From NCBI RefSeq assembly GCF_029960815.1, contig NZ_JASBRE010000019.1, forward strand, positions 1 to 64,000: DNA of 64,000 nt, given 5' to 3'. Source of the DNA: Pseudomonas sp. AL03. Lineage in GTDB: Bacteria; Pseudomonadota; Gammaproteobacteria; Pseudomonadales; Pseudomonadaceae. A program made the position numbers and the translations under genes. The notes beneath the pieces are model-generated. The model did no database searches and was not told where the DNA came from. It was given only the letters and a program-made list of their open reading frames with translations. This document shows, in pieces, positions 18,745-26,710 of this stretch (position 1 is its first letter; each line of letters begins with the position of its first letter).

Positions 18745-19693
18745 AAAGGGCGAAAGGTAACGGCGTACTGATCTTCTGACGCTGCGCCAGACGCTGTTGA
18801 AACTCCATCGGATCGTGAATCAACACGTCCTGCCCGGCGAAAGACTCCGCCGCGATCAACCGCGACAACCAGAACCGCACACACGCCACCCGCAACAGGG
18901 TCGGCCACAACTCGGCTTCGGCTGCGGTAAACGGCCGCAACGCCGCATAAGCGCCGAGTAACGCCCGCGCTCGTGGTCCGACGATCAACCCGTCCTCGTC
19001 TGAACACCAGTCGTTCAACGCAATCGCCACGTCGTAGAGCATCGGCCCCGAACAGGCGTTGTAGAAGTCGATCAGCCCGGTCAGGTGAGTGCCTTCGAAC
19101 ATCGCGTTATCGCGGAACAGGTCGGCGTGGATGTTGGCTCGCGGCAGCGCCAGAATTTTCGTCTTCTGCTGTGTGATTTCGTCCAGAGCCCGTTGCAGCA
19201 GATCGCTCTGCTCGGCATTCAGGTGCGACAGCAACTGCGTGCCCTCCTCCAGCATCCAGTCCAGGCCGCGATCGGTCTTGCGTTTGATCATGTTGGCCCG
19301 GGTTGCAAGGTGCAGATGACCGAGCAACTCGCCGACCTGAGCGCAATGCTGCGCGTTGGCTTCCTTGATGTGCTTGCCGGCCAGACGCGGCTGCAACAGC
19401 GCAGGTTTGCCGGCCAGTTCGCGCAAGGCGACGCCGTCGGTGGTGCGCAATGCATAAGGCACTGGCAGGTCAGCGTCATGCAGCACGTCGAGCAGTTCAA
19501 TGAAGAAAGGCATCTCCTGCACCGGACCACGCTCAACGAGGGTCAGGACAAATTCGCCCTGCTCCAGGCTGATAAAGAAATTGGTGTTTTCGCTACCAGC
19601 GGCAATCCCCTGGAAATCAAGCAGGCGGCCGAGCCCGTAAGGGGCGAGAAAGGTTTCCAGCTCGGGCCGAGCCAGCGGGGTGAACACAGACAT
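18743..19693 (-). CDS. thrB: homoserine kinase (ThrB, APH-fold type)
   Basis: Phosphorylates L-homoserine in threonine synthesis. 316 residues of the aminoglycoside-phosphotransferase/choline-kinase fold, the form used by pseudomonads rather than the GHMP form of enterics. The catalytic loop is NIHADLFRDNAMF near 194-206 and the metal-binding motif follows as GLIDFYNACSGP. The start at 19693 (MSVFTPLARPE) was chosen over a longer frame that reads into the neighbouring gene. Confidence 0.93.
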   Translation of the reverse strand: MSVFTPLARPELETFLAPYGLGRLLDFQGIAAGSENTNFFISLEQGEFVLTLVERGPVQEMPFFIELLDVLHDADLPVPYALRTTDGVALRELAGKPALLQPRLAGKHIKEANAQHCAQVGELLGHLHLATRANMIKRKTDRGLDWMLEEGTQLLSHLNAEQSDLLQRALDEITQQKTKILALPRANIHADLFRDNAMFEGTHLTGLIDFYNACSGPMLYDVAIALNDWCSDEDGLIVGPRARALLGAYAALRPFTAAEAELWPTLLRVACVRFWLSRLIAAESFAGQDVLIHDPMEFQQRLAQRQKISTPLPFAL

Positions 19694-19751
19694 GTTTGAA
19701 CTGCCAGTACGGGCGCCGCTGCTTGAGCCAGCGCCGATTGAAATTAAGAAA

Positions 19752-20042
19752 CTACTTCCACTCAAAAATCTTCCATGACGGAATCAGCATATCCGGCTGA
19801 TCCGAGCGGATGAAGTTTGCATCCGTCCCGTCCGCGCGCACCAGAAAGTAAGGCGGTGCGCCCTTCGGTGTGACCTTGATCGCGTACAGGAAACCGTTTT
19901 GGCGGTATTCCTGGATGGTTTTATCGCCTTCCGTGCGAATGGTGACATCTGGGTCCGACGAGGGCGCATCGTCCGCCGCCATGACGGCCAATGGTGCGAT
20001 TGCAAACAAGCCAGCCAGCAGCAAGCGATTTAGTGTGCGCAT
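19752..20042 (-). CDS. DUF2782 family periplasmic protein
   Basis: 96 residues with a signal peptide ending near AVMA. The mature part (ITVR-like DVTIRTEGDKTIQEYRQNG, then VTPKGAPPYFLVRADG) matches the small DUF2782 family found beside thrB/polA in pseudomonads. Function unknown. 58 bases upstream of thrB on the same strand and divergent from polA. Confidence 0.85.
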   Translation of the reverse strand: MRTLNRLLLAGLFAIAPLAVMAADDAPSSDPDVTIRTEGDKTIQEYRQNGFLYAIKVTPKGAPPYFLVRADGTDANFIRSDQPDMLIPSWKIFEWK

Positions 20043-20116
20043 GATAACCTTGTCCCTTTGTCGTCAACGGTCCCGCTATTCTAGCGCCGGACCCGCCGAA
20101 AAGGTTGATCCTGCTC

Positions 20117-22888
20117 ATGAGCCAAGCCCCCCTCGTCCTGGTGGACGGTTCTTCTTACCTGTACCGCGCCTTTCACGCCCTCCCTCCGCTGACCACGTCC
20201 AAAGGCCTGCCGACCGGTGCGGTCAAGGGCGTATTGAACATGCTCAAGAGCCTGCGCAAGCAGTACCCGGACAGTCCGTTCGCCGTGGTGTTCGACGCCA
20301 AGGGTGGGACATTTCGCGATGACATGTACGCCGAATACAAGGCCAACCGTCCGAGCATGCCCGACGACATGCGCGTGCAAATCGAGCCACTGCACCAAAG
20401 CGTGATCGCCCTGGGTTTTCCGCTGTTGTGCGTCGAAGGCGTCGAGGCCGATGACGTGATCGGTACCCTGGCCCGCAGCAGCGCGGCGGCCGACCGCCCG
20501 GTGGTGATCTCCACCGGTGACAAGGACATGGCGCAATTGGTCGACGGCCACATTACCTTGGTCAATACCATGACCGGTAGCGCGCTGGACGTGGAGGGCG
20601 TGAAGGAGAAATTCGGCGTCGCTCCCGAGCAGATCATCGATTACCTGGCACTGATGGGCGATTCTTCCGACAACATTCCGGGCGTTCCGGGCATTGGTCC
20701 GAAGACTGCTTCCGGCCTGTTGGTCGGTGTAAATGGTGGTCTGACTGAGCTCTATGCGCAGCTCGACATCGTCCCAACCCTACCGATTCGCGGGGCCAAG
20801 ACCCTGCCGGCCAAGCTCGAAGAGCACAAGGAGATGGCGTTTCTCTCCTATCAATTGGCCACCATCAAGATCGACGTGCCGCTGGATATCGGCCTCGACG
20901 ACCTGCAAATGGGCAAGCCGGATCACGACAAACTTGCCGAGCTCTATACCCTGCTGGAGTTCAAGAGCTGGTTCGAAGATAACCAGCGCGACGCCAAGCG
21001 TTCCGGCCAGGAAGTGACTGCTCCGGTGGCTGAAGAAGCCGCTGTCGAGACTGAGCTCAAGTACACAACGATCCTCACCCAGGCAGACTTCGACCTGTGG
21101 CTGAAGAAGCTCAACGACGCCAAGCTGATTGCCTTTGACACCGAAACCACTGGCATCGATGCGCAGCAGGCGCAACTGGTCGGTCTGTCTTTCGCTGTAC
21201 AAGCCAACGAAGCGGCCTACATCCCGCTGACCCATTCCTACATGGGCGTGCCCGACCAACTTGATCGCGACACCGTGCTGCGGGCACTGAAACCGATCCT
21301 GGAAGACCCGAACAAGCTTAAGGTCGGCCAACACGCCAAATTCGACATGAACATCCTGGCCAACTGCGCCATCGGTGGCGATCAGAGCTGCGGCATCACC
21401 GTCCAAGGCGTCGCTTTCGACACGATGCTTGAATCCTATGTACTGGACTCCACCGCGACCCGTCACGACATGGACAGCCTGGCGCTGAAGTACCTGAATC
21501 ACACCACCACCAGTTTTCAGGACATCGCTGGCAAGGGCGCCAAGCAACTGACCTTTGACCAGATCTCCCTGGAGCTGGCCGGGCCTTACGCCGCCGAAGA
21601 CGCCGACGTGACGCTGCGCCTCCATCAAACCTTGCAGGAAAAGCTCAACGCAATTGCGAGCCTGAGCAAGGTTCTGAGCGAAATCGAAATGCCGTTGGTG
21701 CCGGTGCTGGCACGAATCGAACGCCAAGGTGCGCTGGTCGATGCCAACCTGCTGGGCATTCAGAGCGTGGAACTGGGCGAGAAAATGGTCGCCCTCGAGC
21801 GTGAGGCGTTCGCCATCGCCGGGGAAGAATTCAACCTCGGCTCGCCGAAGCAATTGGGCGTGATCCTGTATGAAAAACTCGGCCTGCCGATCCTCAGCAA
21901 AACCGCCAAGGGCCAGGCGTCCACCGCCGAAGCCGTGCTGGCGGAACTGGCCGAACAGGATTTCCCGCTACCCAAAGTGCTAATGCAGTACCGCTCGATG
22001 AGCAAGCTGAAAAGCACCTACACCGATCGCCTGCCAGAGCAGATCAACCCGCGCACCGGACGGATTCACACCTCTTACCACCAAGCCGTAGCGGCGACCG
22101 GGCGTTTGTCGTCCAGCGATCCGAACTTGCAGAATATTCCGATCCGCACCGCCGAAGGTCGTCGGATTCGTCAGGCGTTCGTCGCACCCAAAGGCTACAA
22201 GCTGCTGGCCGCCGACTATTCACAGATCGAACTGCGGATCATGGCTCACCTGGCCAAGGACGAAGGTTTGCTGCACGCCTTCCGCAACGATCTGGACGTG
22301 CATAAAGCCACCGCAGCGGAAGTCTTCGGGGTTGAACTGGGGGACGTCACCACCGACCAACGGCGCAGCGCCAAGGCGATCAACTTCGGTTTGATCTATG
22401 GCATGAGCGCGTTTGGCCTGGCCAAGCAGATTGGCGTTGATCGCAAGCAATCCCAGGCCTACATCGACCGTTACTTCGCCCGTTACCCGGGCGTGCTGGA
22501 ATACATGGAGCGCACCCGCACCCAAGCCGCCGAACAAGGTTTCGTCGAAACCATCTTTGGTCGTCGCTTGTACCTGCCGGAGATCAACGCAAAAAACCCG
22601 GCCCTGCGCAAAGGTGCCGAACGCACAGCGATCAACGCCCCGATGCAAGGCACCGCCGCGGACATCATCAAGAAAGCCATGATTGCCGTGGACAGCTGGC
22701 TGACAGCGTCAGGCCTCGATGCCAAAGTCATCCTGCAGGTGCACGATGAATTGGTCCTGGAAGTGCGGGAAGATTTGGTCGACCAGGTCCGTGATGAAAT
22801 TCGCGTGCACATGAGCGATGCAGCGAAGCTTGATGTGCCGCTGTTGGTCGAGGTTGGCGTAGGAAATAATTGGGATGAGGCTCACTGA
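20117..22888 (+). CDS. polA: DNA polymerase I
   Basis: Repair and Okazaki-fragment polymerase, 923 residues. A 5'-3' exonuclease domain (about 1-290; VDGSSYLYRAFHALPPL, GVEADDVIGTLA), a 3'-5' proofreading domain (about 320-515, with exonuclease motif FDTETTGID) and a family A polymerase domain. In the last, motif A is DYSQIELRIMAHL, motif B RRSAKAINFGLIYG and motif C QVHDELVLEV. ATG 20117 (MSQAPLVLVDG) was preferred to a TTG 12 bases upstream. Confidence 0.98.
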   Translation: MSQAPLVLVDGSSYLYRAFHALPPLTTSKGLPTGAVKGVLNMLKSLRKQYPDSPFAVVFDAKGGTFRDDMYAEYKANRPSMPDDMRVQIEPLHQSVIALGFPLLCVEGVEADDVIGTLARSSAAADRPVVISTGDKDMAQLVDGHITLVNTMTGSALDVEGVKEKFGVAPEQIIDYLALMGDSSDNIPGVPGIGPKTASGLLVGVNGGLTELYAQLDIVPTLPIRGAKTLPAKLEEHKEMAFLSYQLATIKIDVPLDIGLDDLQMGKPDHDKLAELYTLLEFKSWFEDNQRDAKRSGQEVTAPVAEEAAVETELKYTTILTQADFDLWLKKLNDAKLIAFDTETTGIDAQQAQLVGLSFAVQANEAAYIPLTHSYMGVPDQLDRDTVLRALKPILEDPNKLKVGQHAKFDMNILANCAIGGDQSCGITVQGVAFDTMLESYVLDSTATRHDMDSLALKYLNHTTTSFQDIAGKGAKQLTFDQISLELAGPYAAEDADVTLRLHQTLQEKLNAIASLSKVLSEIEMPLVPVLARIERQGALVDANLLGIQSVELGEKMVALEREAFAIAGEEFNLGSPKQLGVILYEKLGLPILSKTAKGQASTAEAVLAELAEQDFPLPKVLMQYRSMSKLKSTYTDRLPEQINPRTGRIHTSYHQAVAATGRLSSSDPNLQNIPIRTAEGRRIRQAFVAPKGYKLLAADYSQIELRIMAHLAKDEGLLHAFRNDLDVHKATAAEVFGVELGDVTTDQRRSAKAINFGLIYGMSAFGLAKQIGVDRKQSQAYIDRYFARYPGVLEYMERTRTQAAEQGFVETIFGRRLYLPEINAKNPALRKGAERTAINAPMQGTAADIIKKAMIAVDSWLTASGLDAKVILQVHDELVLEVREDLVDQVRDEIRVHMSDAAKLDVPLLVEVGVGNNWDEAH

Positions 22889-23000
22889 GCCGTCTGAAAA
22901 GACGACTTCCGCTGCGGCATAGTGCCGCGGCAGAGAGGGCGAAGGGGCTCTTAGTTCGGTAAACTCGCTGGGCTATTCCAAAGGCTTTTTAAAAAATTCT

Positions 23001-23028
23001 GAACTAATCTCCGGAATCGCCACTCAGA
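23001..23028 (+). promoter_or_regulatory. AlgU (sigma-22)-type promoter of the ErsA-like sRNA
   Basis: GAACTA (23001-23006) and TCAGA (23024-23028) with a 17-base spacer, against the AlgU consensus GAACTT-N16/17-TCTGA. Transcription from here would begin near 23035. Confidence 0.7.
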
Positions 23029-23034
23029 GTTACT

Positions 23035-23168
23035 GAATGGGTGGTGAAGCCCTTCGATGCTCCTAATGTTGTGTTAAGTGTTGGCAGATATCTGGACCCC
23101 GCCCTAGCGGTTCGGAACTTGAACCCCGGAACTTCCCCCTCCCCATAAGAAGTCCGGGGTTTTTTTGT
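23035..23168 (+). ncRNA. ersA: ErsA-like small RNA (polA-yihA intergenic)
   Basis: The polA-yihA gap is where enterics encode Spot 42 and pseudomonads encode ErsA, an Hfq-dependent envelope-stress sRNA of about 132 nt driven by AlgU. An AlgU-type promoter here would start transcription near 23035, and the rho-independent terminator ends near 23168, which gives about the same length. The region has no open reading frame with a ribosome-binding site. Identification rests on synteny, promoter and size; I could not align it to the known RNA. Confidence 0.75.
23122..23168 (+). terminator. terminator of the ErsA-like RNA
   Basis: AACCCCGGAAC and GTCCGGGGTT form a strong stem around a loop of about 20 bases rich in C (ttccccctccccataagaa), followed by seven T. 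The unpaired C/U-rich loop could also act in target pairing. Confidence 0.8.
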
Positions 23169-23190
23169 CTGCTGCTTTTGTGTGGACAGC

Positions 23191-23832
23191 TTACTCGGCA
23201 AGCTCCGCGCCCTTGTCCGCAAGTTCCATCCAGCCCGCCAGTACAGTGTAGGCGTCTTCCAGGCCCATGCGTTTTGGTGCCGAGAACAGTTGGATACTGA
23301 TCGCATCACCCCAGCCCTTGCGGATGTCTGCCTGAACCTTGAGCAGGACGTTTTTCGCCGCGCCGTAAGTCAGCTTGTCGGCTTTGGTCAGCAAAATGTG
23401 CATCGGCATGCCGCTGGCGACGGCCCAGTCAAGCATTAACAGGTCGAAGTCGGTCATTGGATGACGGATGTCCATCATCAAAATCAGACCTTTCAAACTC
23501 TCGCGACCACCCAGATACGCTTCCAGGTGACGCTGCCAGTGCAGCTTCAACGGGATGGGTACTTTCGCGTAACCGTAACCCGGCAGATCGACCAGACGGC
23601 GATCATCGTCTAGCTTGAAGAAGTTCAAGAGCTGCGTGCGCCCCGGAGTTTTCGAGGTTCGCGCCAGACTGGCGTGCGTCAGGGTGTTCAGAGCACTGGA
23701 TTTGCCGGCGTTGGAACGCCCGGCGAAGGCCACTTCAAAGCCTTCGTCGTCGGGACATTGGTCGACTTTGGCGGCGCTGAGCATGAAGGTGGACTGTTGG
23801 CACAGACCGAGGATGGGGTTCTTGAGTTGCAT
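23191..23832 (-). CDS. yihA: ribosome-biogenesis GTPase YihA/EngB
   Basis: Essential small GTPase needed for 50S subunit assembly. 213 residues: G1 GRSNAGKSS near residue 38, G2 KTPGRT, G3 [11 protein letters not shown]4 TKAD and G5 FSAPK. The start at 23832 ([11 protein letters not shown]) was chosen over a longer frame that runs into the divergent promoter. It ends just past the terminator of the ErsA-like RNA, in convergent orientation. Confidence 0.94.
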   Translation of the reverse strand: MQLKNPILGLCQQSTFMLSAAKVDQCPDDEGFEVAFAGRSNAGKSSALNTLTHASLARTSKTPGRTQLLNFFKLDDDRRLVDLPGYGYAKVPIPLKLHWQRHLEAYLGGRESLKGLILMMDIRHPMTDFDLLMLDWAVASGMPMHILLTKADKLTYGAAKNVLLKVQADIRKGWGDAISIQLFSAPKRMGLEDAYTVLAGWMELADKGAELAE

Positions 23833-23901
23833 GGGATTTCCGATGTGGGCGGCGCCGGGAATGGACGCGGCGAGCAGTGTCGTTTCCGTTTCAGTGACGC
23901 C

Positions 23902-23911
23902 AGTATATAAT
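23902..23911. promoter_or_regulatory. overlapping divergent -10 elements (yihA / cytochrome genes)
   Basis: AGTATATAAT reads as TATAAT on the plus strand (23906-23911), towards the cytochrome genes. On the minus strand it reads as TATACT (23907-23902), towards yihA. The -35 regions on both sides are weak. Confidence 0.45.
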
Positions 23912-24023
23912 GCCGCAGATTTTGTGTGCGCTTTGTCCCAGCGTAGGATGAAGTTCACGAGAGCGATTGACCTTGATTGCGCACTAGAACGCAGCACGCT
24001 CTCAACCCTGAAAAGGTCGTTTT

Positions 24024-24314
24024 ATGACGAAATGGCTGCTAGCTGCCGGTGTCTTGATGCCGCTTTACAGCGCTCAGGCTACACAGGATCCGGAAGCTGT
24101 GTACAACCGTGTTTGTGTTGCTTGTCATTCCGGCCAACTACCCATGGCGCCTAAAAAGGGCGATCAGGAAGCTTGGACGCCGAGGTTGGCGAAAGGTATG
24201 GGGACGCTGGTGCAACACGTAACCCAGGGTTTCAAGGCGATGCCGCCGCGTGGTTTGTGCATGGACTGCAGTGCCGAGGATTACCGAGCAATCATCCAGT
24301 GGATGAGCGAGTGA
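24024..24314 (+). CDS. small c-type cytochrome, c5-like
   Basis: 96-residue periplasmic electron carrier. Signal peptide to about residue 20 (YSAQA), one haem site CVACH near residue 31 and a candidate Met ligand in GFKAMPPRGLC; the extra CMDC pair near the C-terminus is a feature of cytochrome c5. 46 bases upstream of the cytochrome c4 gene, probably co-transcribed. Confidence 0.92.
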   Translation: MTKWLLAAGVLMPLYSAQATQDPEAVYNRVCVACHSGQLPMAPKKGDQEAWTPRLAKGMGTLVQHVTQGFKAMPPRGLCMDCSAEDYRAIIQWMSE

Positions 24315-24360
24315 TCCCGGCCCATAACTCTTTAACCCTTAGCCGTAGTTGGATTAGCTG

Positions 24361-24972
24361 ATGAACAAATTGATCGTGAGTCTGCTGTTGACCGTGGGGA
24401 TCTCCGGCATTGCCCATGCTGCAGGTGATGCGACTGCTGGTCAGGCGAAAGCCGCAGTATGTGGCGCCTGTCATGGCCCGGATGGCAATAGTATGGCGCC
24501 TAACTTTCCGAAACTGGCAGGCCAGGGCGAACGTTATCTGAACAAGCAGCTGGTCGACATCAAGTCCGGCAAACGCACGGTGCTGGAAATGACCGGCCTG
24601 CTGACCAACCTGAGCGATCAGGACCTGGCCGATATGTCCGCTTACTTCGCCAGCCAGAAAGGCAGTGTTGGCGCCGCCGACCCGAAAGTCGTGGCTCGCG
24701 GTGAAGCACTGTTCCGTGGTGGCGACCTGGCCAAAGGCCTGCCAGCCTGCACCGGCTGCCACTCGCCGGACGGCAAGGGTAACGCGGCTGCCGGTTTCCC
24801 GCACCTGGGCGGCCAGCACGCTCAATACATCGCCAAGCAACTGACCGACTTCCGCAAGGAAGAAGGCGGCCGCACAAACGATGGCGACGTCAAAACCATG
24901 CAGACCATCGCTAAAAAGCTGAGCGACGAGGATATCGCAGCGGTGTCCAGTTACATTCAAGGCCTGCACTAA
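24361..24972 (+). CDS. dihaem cytochrome c4
   Basis: 203-residue periplasmic dihaem protein. Signal peptide to about residue 20 (AHAAG), then two similar halves, each with a haem site: CGACHGPDGNS near residue 35 and CTGCHSPDGKG near 131. Met ligands are likely in DGDVKTMQTIAKKL and in the equivalent part of the first half. Cytochrome c4 feeds electrons to terminal oxidases in pseudomonads. A terminator follows. Confidence 0.95.
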   Translation: MNKLIVSLLLTVGISGIAHAAGDATAGQAKAAVCGACHGPDGNSMAPNFPKLAGQGERYLNKQLVDIKSGKRTVLEMTGLLTNLSDQDLADMSAYFASQKGSVGAADPKVVARGEALFRGGDLAKGLPACTGCHSPDGKGNAAAGFPHLGGQHAQYIAKQLTDFRKEEGGRTNDGDVKTMQTIAKKLSDEDIAAVSSYIQGLH

Positions 24973-25049
24973 GGCCGGCGAATCGGGCGTTGCGAGAGGT
25001 GCACATCTCCTGCAACGTTAACGCTCGATTAATCCGTCGATGCAAGCAT

Positions 25050-25079
25050 AAAAAGGGTGGCTTTGGCCGCCCTTTTTTG
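25050..25079 (+). terminator. terminator after the cytochrome genes
   Basis: AAAAGGGTGGC and GCCGCCCTTTT pair around a short loop, with a run of six T on the descending arm; 78 bases after the cytochrome c4 stop. Confidence 0.85.
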
Positions 25080-25101
25080 TGGCCGCTGCCGTTACACTAC
25101 A

Positions 25102-25129
25102 GAACTCAAGCCCGCCAGGATCTGTCTGA
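25102..25129 (+). promoter_or_regulatory. AlgU (sigma-22)-type promoter of dsbA
   Basis: GAACTC (25102-25107), 17-base spacer, TCTGA (25125-25129): one mismatch to GAACTT-N16/17-TCTGA. It lies 44 bases upstream of dsbA. dsbA is a known AlgU-regulon gene in P. aeruginosa. Confidence 0.75.
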
Positions 25130-25172
25130 AAACAGGTCGCGCGAGGCGACCCAAATTGTCCAGGAGTAAAGC

Positions 25173-25817
25173 ATGCGTAATCTGATCATCAGCGCCGCTC
25201 TCGTCGCTGCCAGCCTGTTCGGCATGAACGCCGCCCAAGCCGCCGAAGCACCAGCAGCGCCTTATGTCGAGTTGAGCAAATCTGTCCCGGTGGCTGTACC
25301 TGGCAAGATCGAGGTCGTGGAGCTGTTCTGGTACGGCTGCCCGCACTGCTACGCCTTTGAGCCGGTGATCAATCCTTGGGTTGAAAAGCTGCCTTCGGAC
25401 GTGAACTTCGTGCGTATTCCGGCCATGTTCGGCGGCCCATGGGACGCTCACGGTCAAATGTTCCTGACCCTCGAAGCCATGGGTGTCGAGAACAAGGTTC
25501 ACGCTGCGGTGTTCAACGCCATTCAGAAAGAACACAAGAAGCTGGTCGACAAGGATGAGATGGCAGACTTCCTGGCGACCCAAGGTGTAGACAAGGACAA
25601 GTTCCTGGCCACTTTTGACTCTTTCGCCATCAAAGGCAAAATCGTCCAGGCCAAAGAGCTGGCGAAGAAGTACGAGATATCCGGCGTTCCAACCATGGTC
25701 GTCAACGGTAAATATCGCTTCGACGTAGGTTCTGCCGGCGGTGCCGAGCAAGCCCTGAAACTGGCCGACAAACTGGTCGACCAAGAGCGAGCGGCTAACA
25801 AGGCTGCTGCCAACTAA
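25173..25817 (+). CDS. dsbA: periplasmic thiol:disulfide oxidoreductase DsbA
   Basis: Introduces disulfide bonds into exported proteins. 214 residues with a signal peptide ending at AQAAE (about residue 23) and a thioredoxin fold with the active site CPHC (YGCPHCYAF) near residue 56. The cis-Pro loop is GVPTMVVNGKYRF. Ribosome-binding site CCAGGAG. First of three same-strand genes with an EEP hydrolase and dgcP, gaps of 14 and -4 bases, so probably one operon. Confidence 0.97.
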   Translation: MRNLIISAALVAASLFGMNAAQAAEAPAAPYVELSKSVPVAVPGKIEVVELFWYGCPHCYAFEPVINPWVEKLPSDVNFVRIPAMFGGPWDAHGQMFLTLEAMGVENKVHAAVFNAIQKEHKKLVDKDEMADFLATQGVDKDKFLATFDSFAIKGKIVQAKELAKKYEISGVPTMVVNGKYRFDVGSAGGAEQALKLADKLVDQERAANKAAAN

Positions 25818-25831
25818 GCCCGGCCCCTGCC

Positions 25832-26710
25832 ATGCGCCGCTGGGGTACTGAACGCGTCGTTGGCCTGCATGATCCGCGGGTCAACGAGCATCATCTGGAA
25901 TCGACGGGCTTGCCCGCAGACAGCCGTCTGCGCTTGCTCAGTTTCAACATCCAGGTCGGCATCAGTACCGAGCGCTATCGGCACTACCTGACCCGGGGCT
26001 GGCAGCATCTGTTGCCGCACACCGGGCGTGCCGACAATCTGCAAAAGATCGGCAATCTGTTGGGCGACTTCGATCTGGTCGCCTTGCAGGAGGCCGATGG
26101 CGGCAGCCTGCGATCAGGCTACGTCAACCAGGTGGAACACCTCGCCCAGCTCGGTGCATTCCCCTACTGGTATCAACAACTCAATCGCAACCTCGGTCGC
26201 CTCGGCCAGCACAGCAATGGCGTGCTCAGCCGCCTGCGCCCGTGGGCGATTGAAGATCATCCGCTGCCGGGGCCCAAGGGGCGCGGGGCAATTCTGGTGC
26301 GCTTCGGCGAAGGTCCGGAAGCGCTGGTGGTGGTGATGATGCACCTGGCGCTGGGCGCGCGCACGCGCACGATGCAGCTGTCGTACATCCGCGAGTTGAT
26401 CGGCGGCTATAAACACCAGGTGCTGATGGGTGACATGAACACCCACGCCAGTGACTTGCTGCAAAACTCTCCATTGCGTGACCTCGGCCTGCTCGCGCCG
26501 CAACTGGAAGCGACCTTTCCCAGCTGGCGTCCGCAGCGTTGCCTGGACCATATTTTGCTGAGCCCGACCCTGACCCTTGAAAAGGTCGAGGTGCTGGCAC
26601 AACCCATTTCCGATCACCTGCCGGTCGCGGTAGAGATTCGTCTGCCGGGTTCGCTCACGGCTGATGCATTGCCCGCGTTGAGTCCTGCCCCTCGCGGATC
26701 CCATGAATGA
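25832..26710 (+). CDS. endonuclease/exonuclease/phosphatase family protein
   Basis: 292 residues of the EEP (DNase I-like) metal-dependent hydrolase fold. Visible family motifs: LLSFNIQVG (Asn near residue 34), VALQEADGGS (catalytic Glu), QVLMGDMNTHASD (GDxN) and the C-terminal ISDHLPVAVEI (SDH). No signal peptide, so cytoplasmic. Substrate cannot be told from sequence; members cleave DNA, RNA or phospho-sugars/lipids. Located between dsbA and dgcP; its stop overlaps dgcP by four bases. Confidence 0.9.
   Translation: MRRWGTERVVGLHDPRVNEHHLESTGLPADSRLRLLSFNIQVGISTERYRHYLTRGWQHLLPHTGRADNLQKIGNLLGDFDLVALQEADGGSLRSGYVNQVEHLAQLGAFPYWYQQLNRNLGRLGQHSNGVLSRLRPWAIEDHPLPGPKGRGAILVRFGEGPEALVVVMMHLALGARTRTMQLSYIRELIGGYKHQVLMGDMNTHASDLLQNSPLRDLGLLAPQLEATFPSWRPQRCLDHILLSPTLTLEKVEVLAQPISDHLPVAVEIRLPGSLTADALPALSPAPRGSHE

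Noticed and set aside
22925-22950. GCTGCGGCA / TGCCGCGGC hairpin after polA
   Set aside because: No T run and uneven pairing; it may shape the polA 3' end but I cannot call it a terminator.
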